Assembly: GCA_021157485.1 (NCBI GenBank)
Contig: JAGGWO010000172.1
Location: 1-5,750 of the forward strand
Source: Sulfurimonas sp.
GTDB taxonomy: Bacteria; Campylobacterota; Campylobacteria; Campylobacterales; Sulfurimonadaceae
DNA: 5,750 nucleotides
Reading direction: 5' to 3'
The notes beneath the pieces were generated by a model that was not told the DNA's origin, searched no databases, and was given only the letters and a program-made list of their open reading frames with translations. Below are positions 1 to 5,750 of the stretch, one piece after another (the stretch's first letter is position 1; every line of letters starts with the position of its first letter). The position numbers and the translations under genes are program-made.

Positions 1-6
1 ATTTAT

Positions 7-309
7 ATGTATTCAAAAGAAGAACTATTTTTAGCTATCTCAACAGTAATTGATCCAGAAGTTGGTTTTAATCTTGTAGAGATGGGACTTATTTATGATG
101 CTGAGTGTGATAAAGAGGGTAATGTAAAAGTTACTATGACTCTCTCGACAAAAGCTTGTCCTCTACATCAGATGATTACTCAGTGGGTAAAAGAGTCTGT
201 TGAAAAAATGGCTGATATTAAAGAGGTTGAAGTTGAAGTTGTTTGGGAGCCGGTATGGAATATTACTATGGCTGATGACAATGTTAAAAAAGCATTAGGC
301 GGGATGTAA
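7..309 (+). CDS. MIP18/DUF59-family iron-sulfur cluster assembly factor
   Basis: A 100-residue protein that is essentially one MIP18 (DUF59) domain, the fold shared by SufT, PaaD and the eukaryotic CIA factor CIAO2. Visible family marks are D16-P17-E18 followed by the hydrophobic 'LVEMGLIYD' segment, the T48-x-x-C51-P52 motif carrying the conserved reactive cysteine, and the closing W80-E-P-x-W84 motif. Family members help deliver or mature Fe-S clusters on client proteins in the cytosol; PaaD-type members serve one specific oxygenase. No phenylacetate genes are visible here, so a general SufT-like role is the better inference. The length is normal for a stand-alone domain. The first ATG is at 7, but the frame is still open at the window edge, so an upstream start and the ribosome binding site cannot be judged. 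Its clients and upstream operon partners lie outside the window. It converges on the receiver-domain gene. Confidence 0.9.
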   Translation: MYSKEELFLAISTVIDPEVGFNLVEMGLIYDAECDKEGNVKVTMTLSTKACPLHQMITQWVKESVEKMADIKEVEVEVVWEPVWNITMADDNVKKALGGM

Positions 310-321
310 AAAAGTTTAAAG

Positions 322-350
322 TATTAAAGAGTTATTTATACTCTTTAATA
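322..350. terminator. Shared hairpin between convergent genes, probable bidirectional terminator
   Basis: An 11-bp perfect stem (322-332 paired with 340-350) encloses a 7-base loop. It sits 12 bases after the stop codon of the Fe-S factor gene, and its right arm lies inside the last codons of the minus-strand receiver gene, whose stop codon begins at the base of the loop (332-334). Read on the minus strand, the stem is followed by T-rich sequence that includes six Ts (complement of 308-313), which favours termination of the receiver transcript. On the plus strand the downstream sequence is only weakly T-rich. The stem has few G:C pairs, so its strength is uncertain. Confidence 0.55.
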
Positions 351-1486
351 TCTTTGATTAGATTATCAAGTGAAGTTTTATACTGATCAACAAGAGTCAG
401 GTAACTTTTTTCTTCTGTATCATTAAGAGAAGCTTTGATAATATGAGAGATGTCATTTAGATTATTTGCACCGATATTTGCAGTAAGACCAACAATGTCA
501 AGCAGTAATCTATCTGCAGCTGCAAGATCTCCGCTTCTAAGTAAATCACCTAACTCTTGAGTAGAATTTTCATAAGTAGCTATAAACTCATTTAAAATTT
601 CATGGTAGAACTCTTCATCTCCACCACATACATCTAAACCTTGGTCTCCATTTAGCTCGTGTGTTACATATACATTTACAAATTTGTCATCATCTTCTTG
701 AGCGTTAGAGTTAGTTCCAGTATATGCATAAAGGATGTCATAAAGAGCTTCCATTCTTAGTGGTTTTTCAAGATGTTCGCTCATTCCAGCTTCTGTCATC
801 TTTTTAATATCATCAGAAGCTGTATCACCACTAAGTGCAACGACTAAGATATGGTCATACTCAGAGTTGGCTCTAATCTGTCTTGTTGCTTCAAAACCAT
901 CAACTCTTGGCATATGAGCATCCATAAGAACAAGTAGGTAGTTACTATCTTTCTCTAGTATATCTAAAGCCTCTTGACCATCATCAGCGATAGTAATCTC
1001 TATTCCAGAGTCAGCTAAAAGACCTTTGATGACTTTTTGGTTGATTAAGTTATCTTCTGCAACGAGAATCTTTTCTCCTGTAAACTCTTTAAAATTGTCT
1101 TTTGTGATTTTATCGTGTGGAGGAACAGTTCTTTTTTTGATTTGGTGTTTGGGTTGTATTGGTGGAACAGTGTCAGATTTTCTCTGCTGTGGAACATCAC
1201 CAAATGATCCCTCTTCTTTACCGTTAAATTCATCTTCTGGCTCTTCTTCAGTTTCAACTACTGCTTCAGGTTCTTCTTGGGCTATACTTTCTTCAGTGTC
1301 ATCATATTCATCTACTATTTCTTCTTGGGGTTCATCAATCTCTATTTGAGAAAGTTCCTCAGAACTCTCATCCATATCAATAGACTTATCAGTTTTAGAA
1401 CTTCTCTTCTTAACCATGATGTAGATTAACACAACAACTAAAAGAGCTACAAGTGCTAAAATCTCTGTTTGATACTGTTCCAACAT
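332..1486 (-). CDS. Membrane-anchored response regulator with receiver domain and degenerate Hpt domain
   Basis: A 384-residue signalling protein. Order of parts: one N-terminal transmembrane helix (about residues 8-25) followed by a basic stop-transfer stretch (KKR); a long, very acidic low-complexity linker rich in Glu/Asp (about 36-92); a Pro/Lys-rich hinge (about 98-135); a receiver (REC) domain (about 138-256); and a C-terminal four-helix Hpt-like domain (about 270-384). The REC domain is complete: acidic pair E144/D145, phospho-acceptor D189 in the 'MDAHMP' motif, switch serine S219 and lysine K241 in 'EKPL'. Its style resembles the receivers of hybrid histidine kinases. The Hpt-like domain keeps the 'GGDEEFYHEIL' first helix and the G-L-x-A-N-I-G-A helix, but the position of the phospho-histidine in H-x-L-K-G is leucine L329. 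There is no DNA-binding or enzymatic output domain, so it probably works by protein contacts at the inner membrane, with REC facing the cytoplasm. Start: ATG at 1486 with an AGGAAA ribosome site (complement of 1491-1496). The cognate kinase is not in the window. Confidence 0.88.
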   Translation of the reverse strand: MLEQYQTEILALVALLVVVLIYIMVKKRSSKTDKSIDMDESSEELSQIEIDEPQEEIVDEYDDTEESIAQEEPEAVVETEEEPEDEFNGKEEGSFGDVPQQRKSDTVPPIQPKHQIKKRTVPPHDKITKDNFKEFTGEKILVAEDNLINQKVIKGLLADSGIEITIADDGQEALDILEKDSNYLLVLMDAHMPRVDGFEATRQIRANSEYDHILVVALSGDTASDDIKKMTEAGMSEHLEKPLRMEALYDILYAYTGTNSNAQEDDDKFVNVYVTHELNGDQGLDVCGGDEEFYHEILNEFIATYENSTQELGDLLRSGDLAAADRLLLDIVGLTANIGANNLNDISHIIKASLNDTEEKSYLTLVDQYKTSLDNLIKDIKEYK

Positions 1487-1491
1487 ATAAT

Positions 1492-1496
1492 TTCCT
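1492..1496 (-). promoter_or_regulatory. Ribosome binding site of the receiver-domain gene
   Basis: AGGAA on the minus strand, five bases before the ATG at 1486. It supports that start, which places the transmembrane helix right at the N-terminus. Confidence 0.7.
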
Positions 1497-1509
1497 AATT
1501 TTTTTCTTT

Positions 1510-1515
1510 ATCATA
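1510..1515 (-). promoter_or_regulatory. Putative -10 box for the receiver-domain gene
   Basis: TATGAT on the minus strand, one mismatch from the sigma-70 consensus, would give a short leader of roughly 15-20 bases before the gene. No good -35 hexamer is visible (TTGTGT lies 19 bases upstream). Housekeeping promoters in Campylobacterota often lack a clear -35, so this is tentative. Confidence 0.35.
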
Positions 1516-1548
1516 CCTCATTACGAATTAAATTACACAAAATTGATG

Positions 1549-1554
1549 TATAAT
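1549..1554 (+). promoter_or_regulatory. Putative -10 box of the rsmH operon promoter
   Basis: A perfect TATAAT hexamer in the divergent intergenic region, 28 bases before the TTG start of rsmH. It would place transcription start near 1561 and give a leader of about 20 bases. There is no recognisable -35 box at the expected spacing; upstream sequence is A/T-rich, as usual for sigma-70 promoters in Campylobacterota. It probably drives rsmH, the FtsL-like gene and the RND gene together. Confidence 0.5.
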
Positions 1555-1573
1555 TCATTAAAATTACTACTAC

Positions 1574-1578
1574 GAGGT
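1574..1578 (+). promoter_or_regulatory. Ribosome binding site that fixes the TTG start of rsmH
   Basis: GAGGT lies four bases before the TTG at 1583. An in-frame stop codon at 1559-1561 and the absence of ATG or GTG between it and 1583 leave TTG as the only plausible start that keeps the conserved N-terminus. Confidence 0.7.
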
Positions 1579-1582
1579 CACT

Positions 1583-2509
1583 TTGCAAAACATCCCACAC
1601 ATTCCAGTCCTTTACAGAGAAGTTATTGATACTTTTAAAGATATAGAGAGTGGGATTGTTATTGACTGTACTATGGGGTATGGTGGTCACTCATCAATGA
1701 TTTTGGAATCAAATCCAAACATTAAACTAATTGCAATTGATCAAGACCAAACGGCTATAGATTTTTCCACTGAAAGATTGGCTGCGTTTGGAGATAGAGT
1801 TAGCATAAAAAAAGGGCGCTTTTCATCTGTAATCCAAGATATTTTACGTGAGGTAGATGCTAGCGAGATAAAGGGTGTTTTAGCAGACATCGGTGTTTCA
1901 TCTTTGCAACTTGACCAAAAAGATAGAGGCTTTTCATATGAGAGTGATAATCTTGATATGCGTATGGACAGGGATGCTTCCTTAACTGCCCAAACGGTAG
2001 TGAATGAATACTCAAAAAAAGAGTTAGAGACTATTATTTTAGAGTATGGAGAACTTAGAAACTATAAAAAAATAGCCTCTGAAATAGTAGCAAAGCGTCC
2101 ATTTTCATCTGCAAAAGAGTTAAGTGATGCACTTAAATCAGATATGCCAAGAGGTAAAAAAATACATCCAGCCACACTTCTAATGCAGGCTATTCGTATA
2201 GAGGTTAATGACGAACTAGGAGAGTTAAAATCACTACTTTCAAGTTTAAAAAACGCAAGGCTTCCAGATGCAAAGATAGCGATAATCTCTTTTCACTCTC
2301 TTGAAGACCGTATAGTAAAACAAGCCTTTGCATCATGGTCAAAGTCTTGTATCTGCCCTCAAGAGGCTATGCGATGCACATGTGGAAATGACCATCAGCT
2401 TGGTAAGATTTTAACAAAGAAGCCACTCATGGCAAAAGATGATGAACTTAAAGAGAACGTGAGAAGCAGAAGTGCAAAAATGAGAGTCTTTCAGATGGAT
2501 TTAGCATGA
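1583..2509 (+). CDS. rsmH: 16S rRNA (cytosine(1402)-N(4))-methyltransferase RsmH (MraW)
   Basis: A 308-residue S-adenosylmethionine-dependent methyltransferase that adds the N4-methyl group to C1402 of 16S rRNA in the ribosomal P site, tuning start-codon choice and decoding fidelity. Family signatures run the full length: 'HIPVLYREV' at 6-14, the SAM-binding D28-C-T-M-G-Y-G-G-H36 loop, acidic 'AIDQD' at 51-55, 'LADIGVSSLQLD' at 100-111 followed by 'DRGFS', 'EYGELRNYKKIA' at 154-165, 'HPATLLMQAIRIEVNDEL' at 195-212 and 'ISFHSLEDRIVK' at 235-246. A C-terminal cysteine cluster (C256, C258, C265, C267) occurs in many RsmH proteins. Length matches the roughly 310-residue norm. Translation starts at TTG. 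In most bacteria rsmH sits second in the dcw cluster after mraZ; here a divergent signalling gene is upstream instead. Its last codons overlap the next gene by four bases (ATGA), implying translational coupling. Confidence 0.97.
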   Translation: MQNIPHIPVLYREVIDTFKDIESGIVIDCTMGYGGHSSMILESNPNIKLIAIDQDQTAIDFSTERLAAFGDRVSIKKGRFSSVIQDILREVDASEIKGVLADIGVSSLQLDQKDRGFSYESDNLDMRMDRDASLTAQTVVNEYSKKELETIILEYGELRNYKKIASEIVAKRPFSSAKELSDALKSDMPRGKKIHPATLLMQAIRIEVNDELGELKSLLSSLKNARLPDAKIAIISFHSLEDRIVKQAFASWSKSCICPQEAMRCTCGNDHQLGKILTKKPLMAKDDELKENVRSRSAKMRVFQMDLA

Positions 2510-2784
2510 GTGAAAAAACTGAACTCCTAGAAGAAGTAGGCTCAGTACTTTCACCTAAAAAAACTTTAGATTTTACATATTTTATGTACATTATTTTAAC
2601 TATTAGCTTTGTTGCAATGTTTCTTTTTCCTAAAATCTACATTCAGCAACAGATTTACTTTAAAAGTAGAGATATCTCAAAACTAAAAGTAGAGTATGAT
2701 ACGCTTAAAGAAGAGAACAAAATCATAAGTGCTTCAGTTGAGTCGATAAAGTTTAAAAATCAGATACTAGATACACTTTTTTAG
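2506..2784 (+). CDS. FtsL-like single-pass membrane coiled-coil protein, probable divisome component
   Basis: A 92-residue protein with a short cytoplasmic N-terminus (1-21), one transmembrane helix (about 22-42, rich in F/I/L/M) and a periplasmic segment (about 44-90) that reads as a helical coiled coil with spaced I/L/V residues (I57, L60, Y64, L67). This is the topology of FtsL/FtsB/DivIC proteins, which bridge early and late divisome proteins and help activate FtsWI septal synthesis. FtsL sequences diverge strongly, so the assignment rests on size, topology and the position directly after rsmH, where ftsL lies in the dcw cluster. The start ATG shares bases with the rsmH stop (ATGA) and has only a weak ribosome site, so translation probably depends on rsmH read-through coupling. 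The expected partner ftsI (pbp3) does not follow; an RND transporter does, 22 bases on. Alternatively it could be an unrelated small bitopic protein. Confidence 0.72.
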   Translation: MSEKTELLEEVGSVLSPKKTLDFTYFMYIILTISFVAMFLFPKIYIQQQIYFKSRDISKLKVEYDTLKEENKIISASVESIKFKNQILDTLF

Positions 2785-2793
2785 AACACAGCT

Positions 2794-2798
2794 AAGGG
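2794..2798 (+). promoter_or_regulatory. Ribosome binding site of the RND gene
   Basis: AAGGG, eight bases before the ATG at 2807, in the 22-base gap after the FtsL-like gene. It supports this start, which places TM1 at residues 13-33 as expected for RND pumps. The short gap, with no hairpin in it, argues for one transcript. Confidence 0.6.
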
Positions 2799-2806
2799 CA
2801 CAGATA

Positions 2807-5750
2807 ATGATCCGTAAATTTATAGAATTTTCCATAAATAAACCACTATTAAATCATATGTTATTGACGTTTATTTTAATGATGTCTATCTTTGCATATA
2901 TAAATATACCTAAAGAGATATTTCCACCTATAAATATGGATAAAATCACTGTCAAAGGTGGATATGTAGGAACTTCTGCAGATATTTTAGACAAGATGGT
3001 TGTTCAGAGTATAGAAGATGACCTACAAAATATAGATGAACTTGAAGAGATTATAACTAGTATTAAAAATGGCTCTTTTAGTATAAGTGCTGATATAAAA
3101 ACAGGCTCAGAAAATATCAGCGTTTTAAATGACGTAAAAGATGTTGTATCTTCTGTGAAAAAAGATTTACCTGCTGATATGAGTGAACCGATTGCTAAGA
3201 TTAAAACGCATGCTTTCCCTTTGGTTTTAATAGCACTTTCAGGTGATGTAAGTAAAGAAGTACTGCTAAAACGTGCAGAAGAACTTAAAAGTGAACTAAC
3301 TCGTTTTGAAGACTTGAGTGATATTACGATTCGTGGTGATGCAGAGGAAGAGCTAGATATAAAGCTTAACAATGAGAAGATTAAAGCGTATGGTCTTCAA
3401 CCAGCCTTAGTTGTCTCAGCCATTAGAAACATAAGTTCAATCTTTCCTGTTGGAACTATCAAACAAAAAGCACATCATCTCTATATATCAACATATAACG
3501 GTGAGAAAAATAAGCAGGATATTGAGAATACTATTATCGGTGTTGGCGGAGTTAAACTTCGCATAGGTGATATTGCAGATGTTTCATTTAAACTGAGTGA
3601 TGAGATAGAACTCTCTCACTATAACGGTGTTAGAAATGTATCTGTAAATGTAACCAAGAGTAAAGATGGAAACGCAATTGCTTTGGTTAGAAGTATACGT
3701 GAGCTTTTAAAAGAACAAGAGCTAAAGCACGGTGAACTGTCATATAGTATCTATACCGACACATCTATCTGGATTAAAAATCGTCTCAATACAGTTTTTT
3801 CAAATATAGTCTTTGGACTAATGCTTGTATTTTTAGCGATGCTGATTTTCATTAACAGAGGTATTGCCCTGGTTGTTGCAATAGGGATACCTGTTAGTTT
3901 TATGATAGGTCTCATAGCTACTGAGATACTTGGAAACAGCCTAAATATGCTTTCACTTTTAGGTGCATTGATCGCTCTTGGTATGTTGGTTGATGAAGCG
4001 ATAGTGGTTGCTGAAAATATCTACAGACACTTAGAAGAGGGGATGGAGAGAAAAGAGGCTGTAATAACTGGAGCAACAGAGATGTTTCCAGCTGTTTTAG
4101 CGGCTACTCTAACAACAGTTTTTGCATTTTTACCTATGCTTCTTATGAGTGGTGAGATGGGAATGTTTATTAAAATTATTCCTATTATGATTACGGTTTT
4201 ACTCATCTCTTCACTCTTTGAAGCATTTTATTTTTTACCACTCCATGCCCATGATTTTTTAAAGGTTTCAAAAGAGGGTAGTTTTACAAAAAATTTCTGG
4301 GATAAAATGTATGACCGATATAATAGAGTGCTGCATTTTGTATTTAAAAGAAAAGTTATCTCTTTGTTGGTTATAGTTTTTACTATCTTAGGTTTTACAT
4401 ATCTAATGGCGAAGCAGTCTAGATTTCAACTTTTTCCTGACTTTGATAACACTCAAATATATGTTTATGGAAAAGTGAATATTAATAATGATTTGACAGA
4501 TACTGAAAAAATAGTTACGAAGTTAGAAAATATCATACTTAAAAACATAGATAAAAAGGATGTCTCTTCAGTGACTTCTGTTATCGGTTTTAAAATGGAT
4601 GCAAAAAATAGAGCAGAACTTGGTGAAAATATGTTTCATATTTTTATTGACCTACATGAGAGAGCTCCTGTAAATCTTTTTGACAAATATATAAGTCCTT
4701 ATCTATCACTTGAAAATAACTCTAATGTTCAGACGAGACAAAAAGATGCACAGGTAATTGCAGATCATATAAAAGAACTTTTAAAAGAAGAGAAATTTTT
4801 AAAATATAACGATGCACTTGTTTATGAAGAGTTGGTAACTAAAGTGCCAGGAACTGGAATTGTTGCGTTTGATATAGAAATTAGTTTGAGTGTTGATGAA
4901 GATGTAGATGTTTTAAAAGGTTTAGACAGATTAAAAAATACACTCGAAAATATCGATGGTGTTTATAATCTTGCAGATGATGCTGATGTAGGTGAAAAAG
5001 AGCTAAAACTTCGCGTAAATAGATATGGGCAAGAGTTAGGTTTTAATGAAGAGATAGTATCAAACGAACTTAGAGCTTATTACTTAAAAGGGGAGTATGG
5101 TAAGTTATTTAACAGTAGTGGACTGATTCGTATCAAGCTAGAGAGTGATGTAAACAAAGATATCGGCTCTGTAAACGCAATAGAACTACAAGTGCCTTCT
5201 ACCGAGCAGTATGTTGCTCTAAAAGATGTGTGTGATTTTGTATATGCACAGAGCTTTGTAACACTTAAGAAAGAGGATGGTAAACGTATACGTAGTGTTT
5301 ATGCATCTCTTGATAAAAAGGTAATAACATCATCTGAAGTGATGAAAAAGTTAGAGCCTACATTTGAGAAACTTAAAGATGAGTCGTATAAAATAGAGAT
5401 AAAAGGTGAGGAAAAAGAGAATAATAAAAATAAAAGAGAAATGATGCAATCAGGAATAATCGCAATCTTTTTAATTTTCATTACTCTTGTGTGGCTTTTT
5501 GATTCTATTAAAAAATCACTTATTGTAATTAGTACTATTCCTCTTGTTTTACTTGGTGTTTATATAGGACACTGGATAATGGGACTTAATCTTACTATGC
5601 CTGGTCTTATTGGTGTAGTAGGACTTGCTGGAGTTGTTGTAAATGATGGGCTTATCATGGTTAGCTTTATAAAAGACTCCAAAGATACAGAAGAGTTGAT
5701 GAGTAATGCCAAAACAAGACTTAGACCGATTATTTTAACTTCTTTAACAA
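2807..5750 (+). CDS. RND-superfamily efflux transporter, inner-membrane subunit (AcrB/CzcA-like), 3' end beyond window
   Basis: An open frame of 981 codons that runs off the right edge; family length is about 1,010-1,050 residues, so little is missing. Layout is classic RND: TM1 (about 13-33), first periplasmic porter loop (34-325) with the 'PKEIFPPI' entry, TM2-TM6 (about 329-478), TM7 (about 516-534), second periplasmic loop (535-878), then TM8-TM10 (about 881-955), with TM11 starting near the edge. The TM4 proton-relay motif reads G-M-L-V-D396-E397-A-I-V-V-A-E-N, against the Asp-Asp of AcrB. TM10 reads G-V-V-V-N946-D947-G-L-I-M-V, with Asn at the position of AcrB Lys940; V-V-N-D is seen in a large non-AcrB branch of RND proteins. 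Such pumps use proton influx to expel drugs, metals or envelope molecules and normally need an adaptor and a TolC-like channel; neither is adjacent here, though they could lie downstream. Substrate cannot be told from sequence. Confidence 0.93.
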   Translation, partial: MIRKFIEFSINKPLLNHMLLTFILMMSIFAYINIPKEIFPPINMDKITVKGGYVGTSADILDKMVVQSIEDDLQNIDELEEIITSIKNGSFSISADIKTGSENISVLNDVKDVVSSVKKDLPADMSEPIAKIKTHAFPLVLIALSGDVSKEVLLKRAEELKSELTRFEDLSDITIRGDAEEELDIKLNNEKIKAYGLQPALVVSAIRNISSIFPVGTIKQKAHHLYISTYNGEKNKQDIENTIIGVGGVKLRIGDIADVSFKLSDEIELSHYNGVRNVSVNVTKSKDGNAIALVRSIRELLKEQELKHGELSYSIYTDTSIWIKNRLNTVFSNIVFGLMLVFLAMLIFINRGIALVVAIGIPVSFMIGLIATEILGNSLNMLSLLGALIALGMLVDEAIVVAENIYRHLEEGMERKEAVITGATEMFPAVLAATLTTVFAFLPMLLMSGEMGMFIKIIPIMITVLLISSLFEAFYFLPLHAHDFLKVSKEGSFTKNFWDKMYDRYNRVLHFVFKRKVISLLVIVFTILGFTYLMAKQSRFQLFPDFDNTQIYVYGKVNINNDLTDTEKIVTKLENIILKNIDKKDVSSVTSVIGFKMDAKNRAELGENMFHIFIDLHERAPVNLFDKYISPYLSLENNSNVQTRQKDAQVIADHIKELLKEEKFLKYNDALVYEELVTKVPGTGIVAFDIEISLSVDEDVDVLKGLDRLKNTLENIDGVYNLADDADVGEKELKLRVNRYGQELGFNEEIVSNELRAYYLKGEYGKLFNSSGLIRIKLESDVNKDIGSVNAIELQVPSTEQYVALKDVCDFVYAQSFVTLKKEDGKRIRSVYASLDKKVITSSEVMKKLEPTFEKLKDESYKIEIKGEEKENNKNKREMMQSGIIAIFLIFITLVWLFDSIKKSLIVISTIPLVLLGVYIGHWIMGLNLTMPGLIGVVGLAGVVVNDGLIMVSFIKDSKDTEELMSNAKTRLRPIILTSLT

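Noticed and set aside
1045..1257. Open frame of 70 codons on the minus strand inside the receiver gene
   Set aside because: It is an out-of-frame reading of the Lys- and Glu-rich hinge and linker; the correct frame carries the REC motifs, so this is a shadow and not evidence of a frameshift.
1026..1349. Open frame of 107 codons on the plus strand opposite the receiver gene
   Set aside because: Serine/leucine-rich antisense shadow of the acidic linker and the start of REC; no ribosome site and no family features. The opposite strand encodes a clear receiver domain.
1583..2509. Possible truncated N-terminus of rsmH because no ATG start exists
   Set aside because: The TTG at 1583 has a good GAGGT site and gives the normal RsmH N-terminus (H-I-P-V-L), so the gene is intact.
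3004..3372. Serine-rich open frame of 122 codons antisense to the RND gene
   Set aside because: Antisense shadow of the first periplasmic loop of the RND pump, with low-complexity serine composition typical of the complement of Glu/Asp-rich coding sequence.
4021..4206. Open frame of 61 codons antisense to the RND gene
   Set aside because: Shadow of the conserved TM4-TM6 region; no independent start signals.
5299..5481. Open frame of 60 codons antisense to the RND gene
   Set aside because: Shadow of the Lys/Glu-rich end of the second periplasmic loop; hydrophobic appearance is only the complement of charged codons.
2807..5750. Possible frameshift or premature end in the RND gene
   Set aside because: Manual translation from 2807 gives 981 uninterrupted codons with all expected domains; it only appears incomplete because the window ends first.

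Overview
The window is AT-rich, fully bacterial and densely coded. Codon use (many AAA, TTA and ATA), compact spacing and the protein sequences suggest a member of the Campylobacterota (Epsilonproteobacteria), probably a Sulfurimonas-like organism. That placement is an inference from the look of the proteins; no database search was possible.

Layout, left to right: (1) a small MIP18/DUF59-family Fe-S assembly factor on the plus strand (7-309); (2) facing it, on the minus strand, a membrane-anchored protein with a complete receiver domain and an Hpt-like C-terminal domain (332-1486), the two genes meeting tail to tail at a shared AT-rich hairpin (322-350); (3) a 96-bp divergent promoter region (1487-1582); (4) a plus-strand unit of rsmH (1583-2509, TTG start), a 92-residue FtsL-like single-pass coiled-coil protein (2506-2784, ATGA overlap) and the first 981 residues of an RND-superfamily inner-membrane pump (2807 to the window end). 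The pump is open at the right edge, about one or two transmembrane helices short of its C-terminus.

How they fit together: rsmH followed by a small bitopic protein is the remnant of the classical division/cell-wall (dcw) gene order mraZ-rsmH-ftsL-ftsI. Here mraZ is not upstream and ftsI is replaced by an RND transporter, so 16S rRNA methylation, a probable divisome protein and an envelope pump look co-transcribed. No adaptor (membrane fusion) gene or outer-membrane channel gene lies next to the visible part of the pump.

The most interesting observation is that the Hpt-like domain of the minus-strand signalling protein has leucine (residue 329) where the phospho-accepting histidine should be, while its receiver domain keeps all its catalytic residues. 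It therefore looks like a tethered phospho-receiver with a pseudo-Hpt output. The pump also has a non-AcrB set of proton-relay residues. I see no mobile element, CRISPR array, RNA gene or clearly undescribed multi-gene system.
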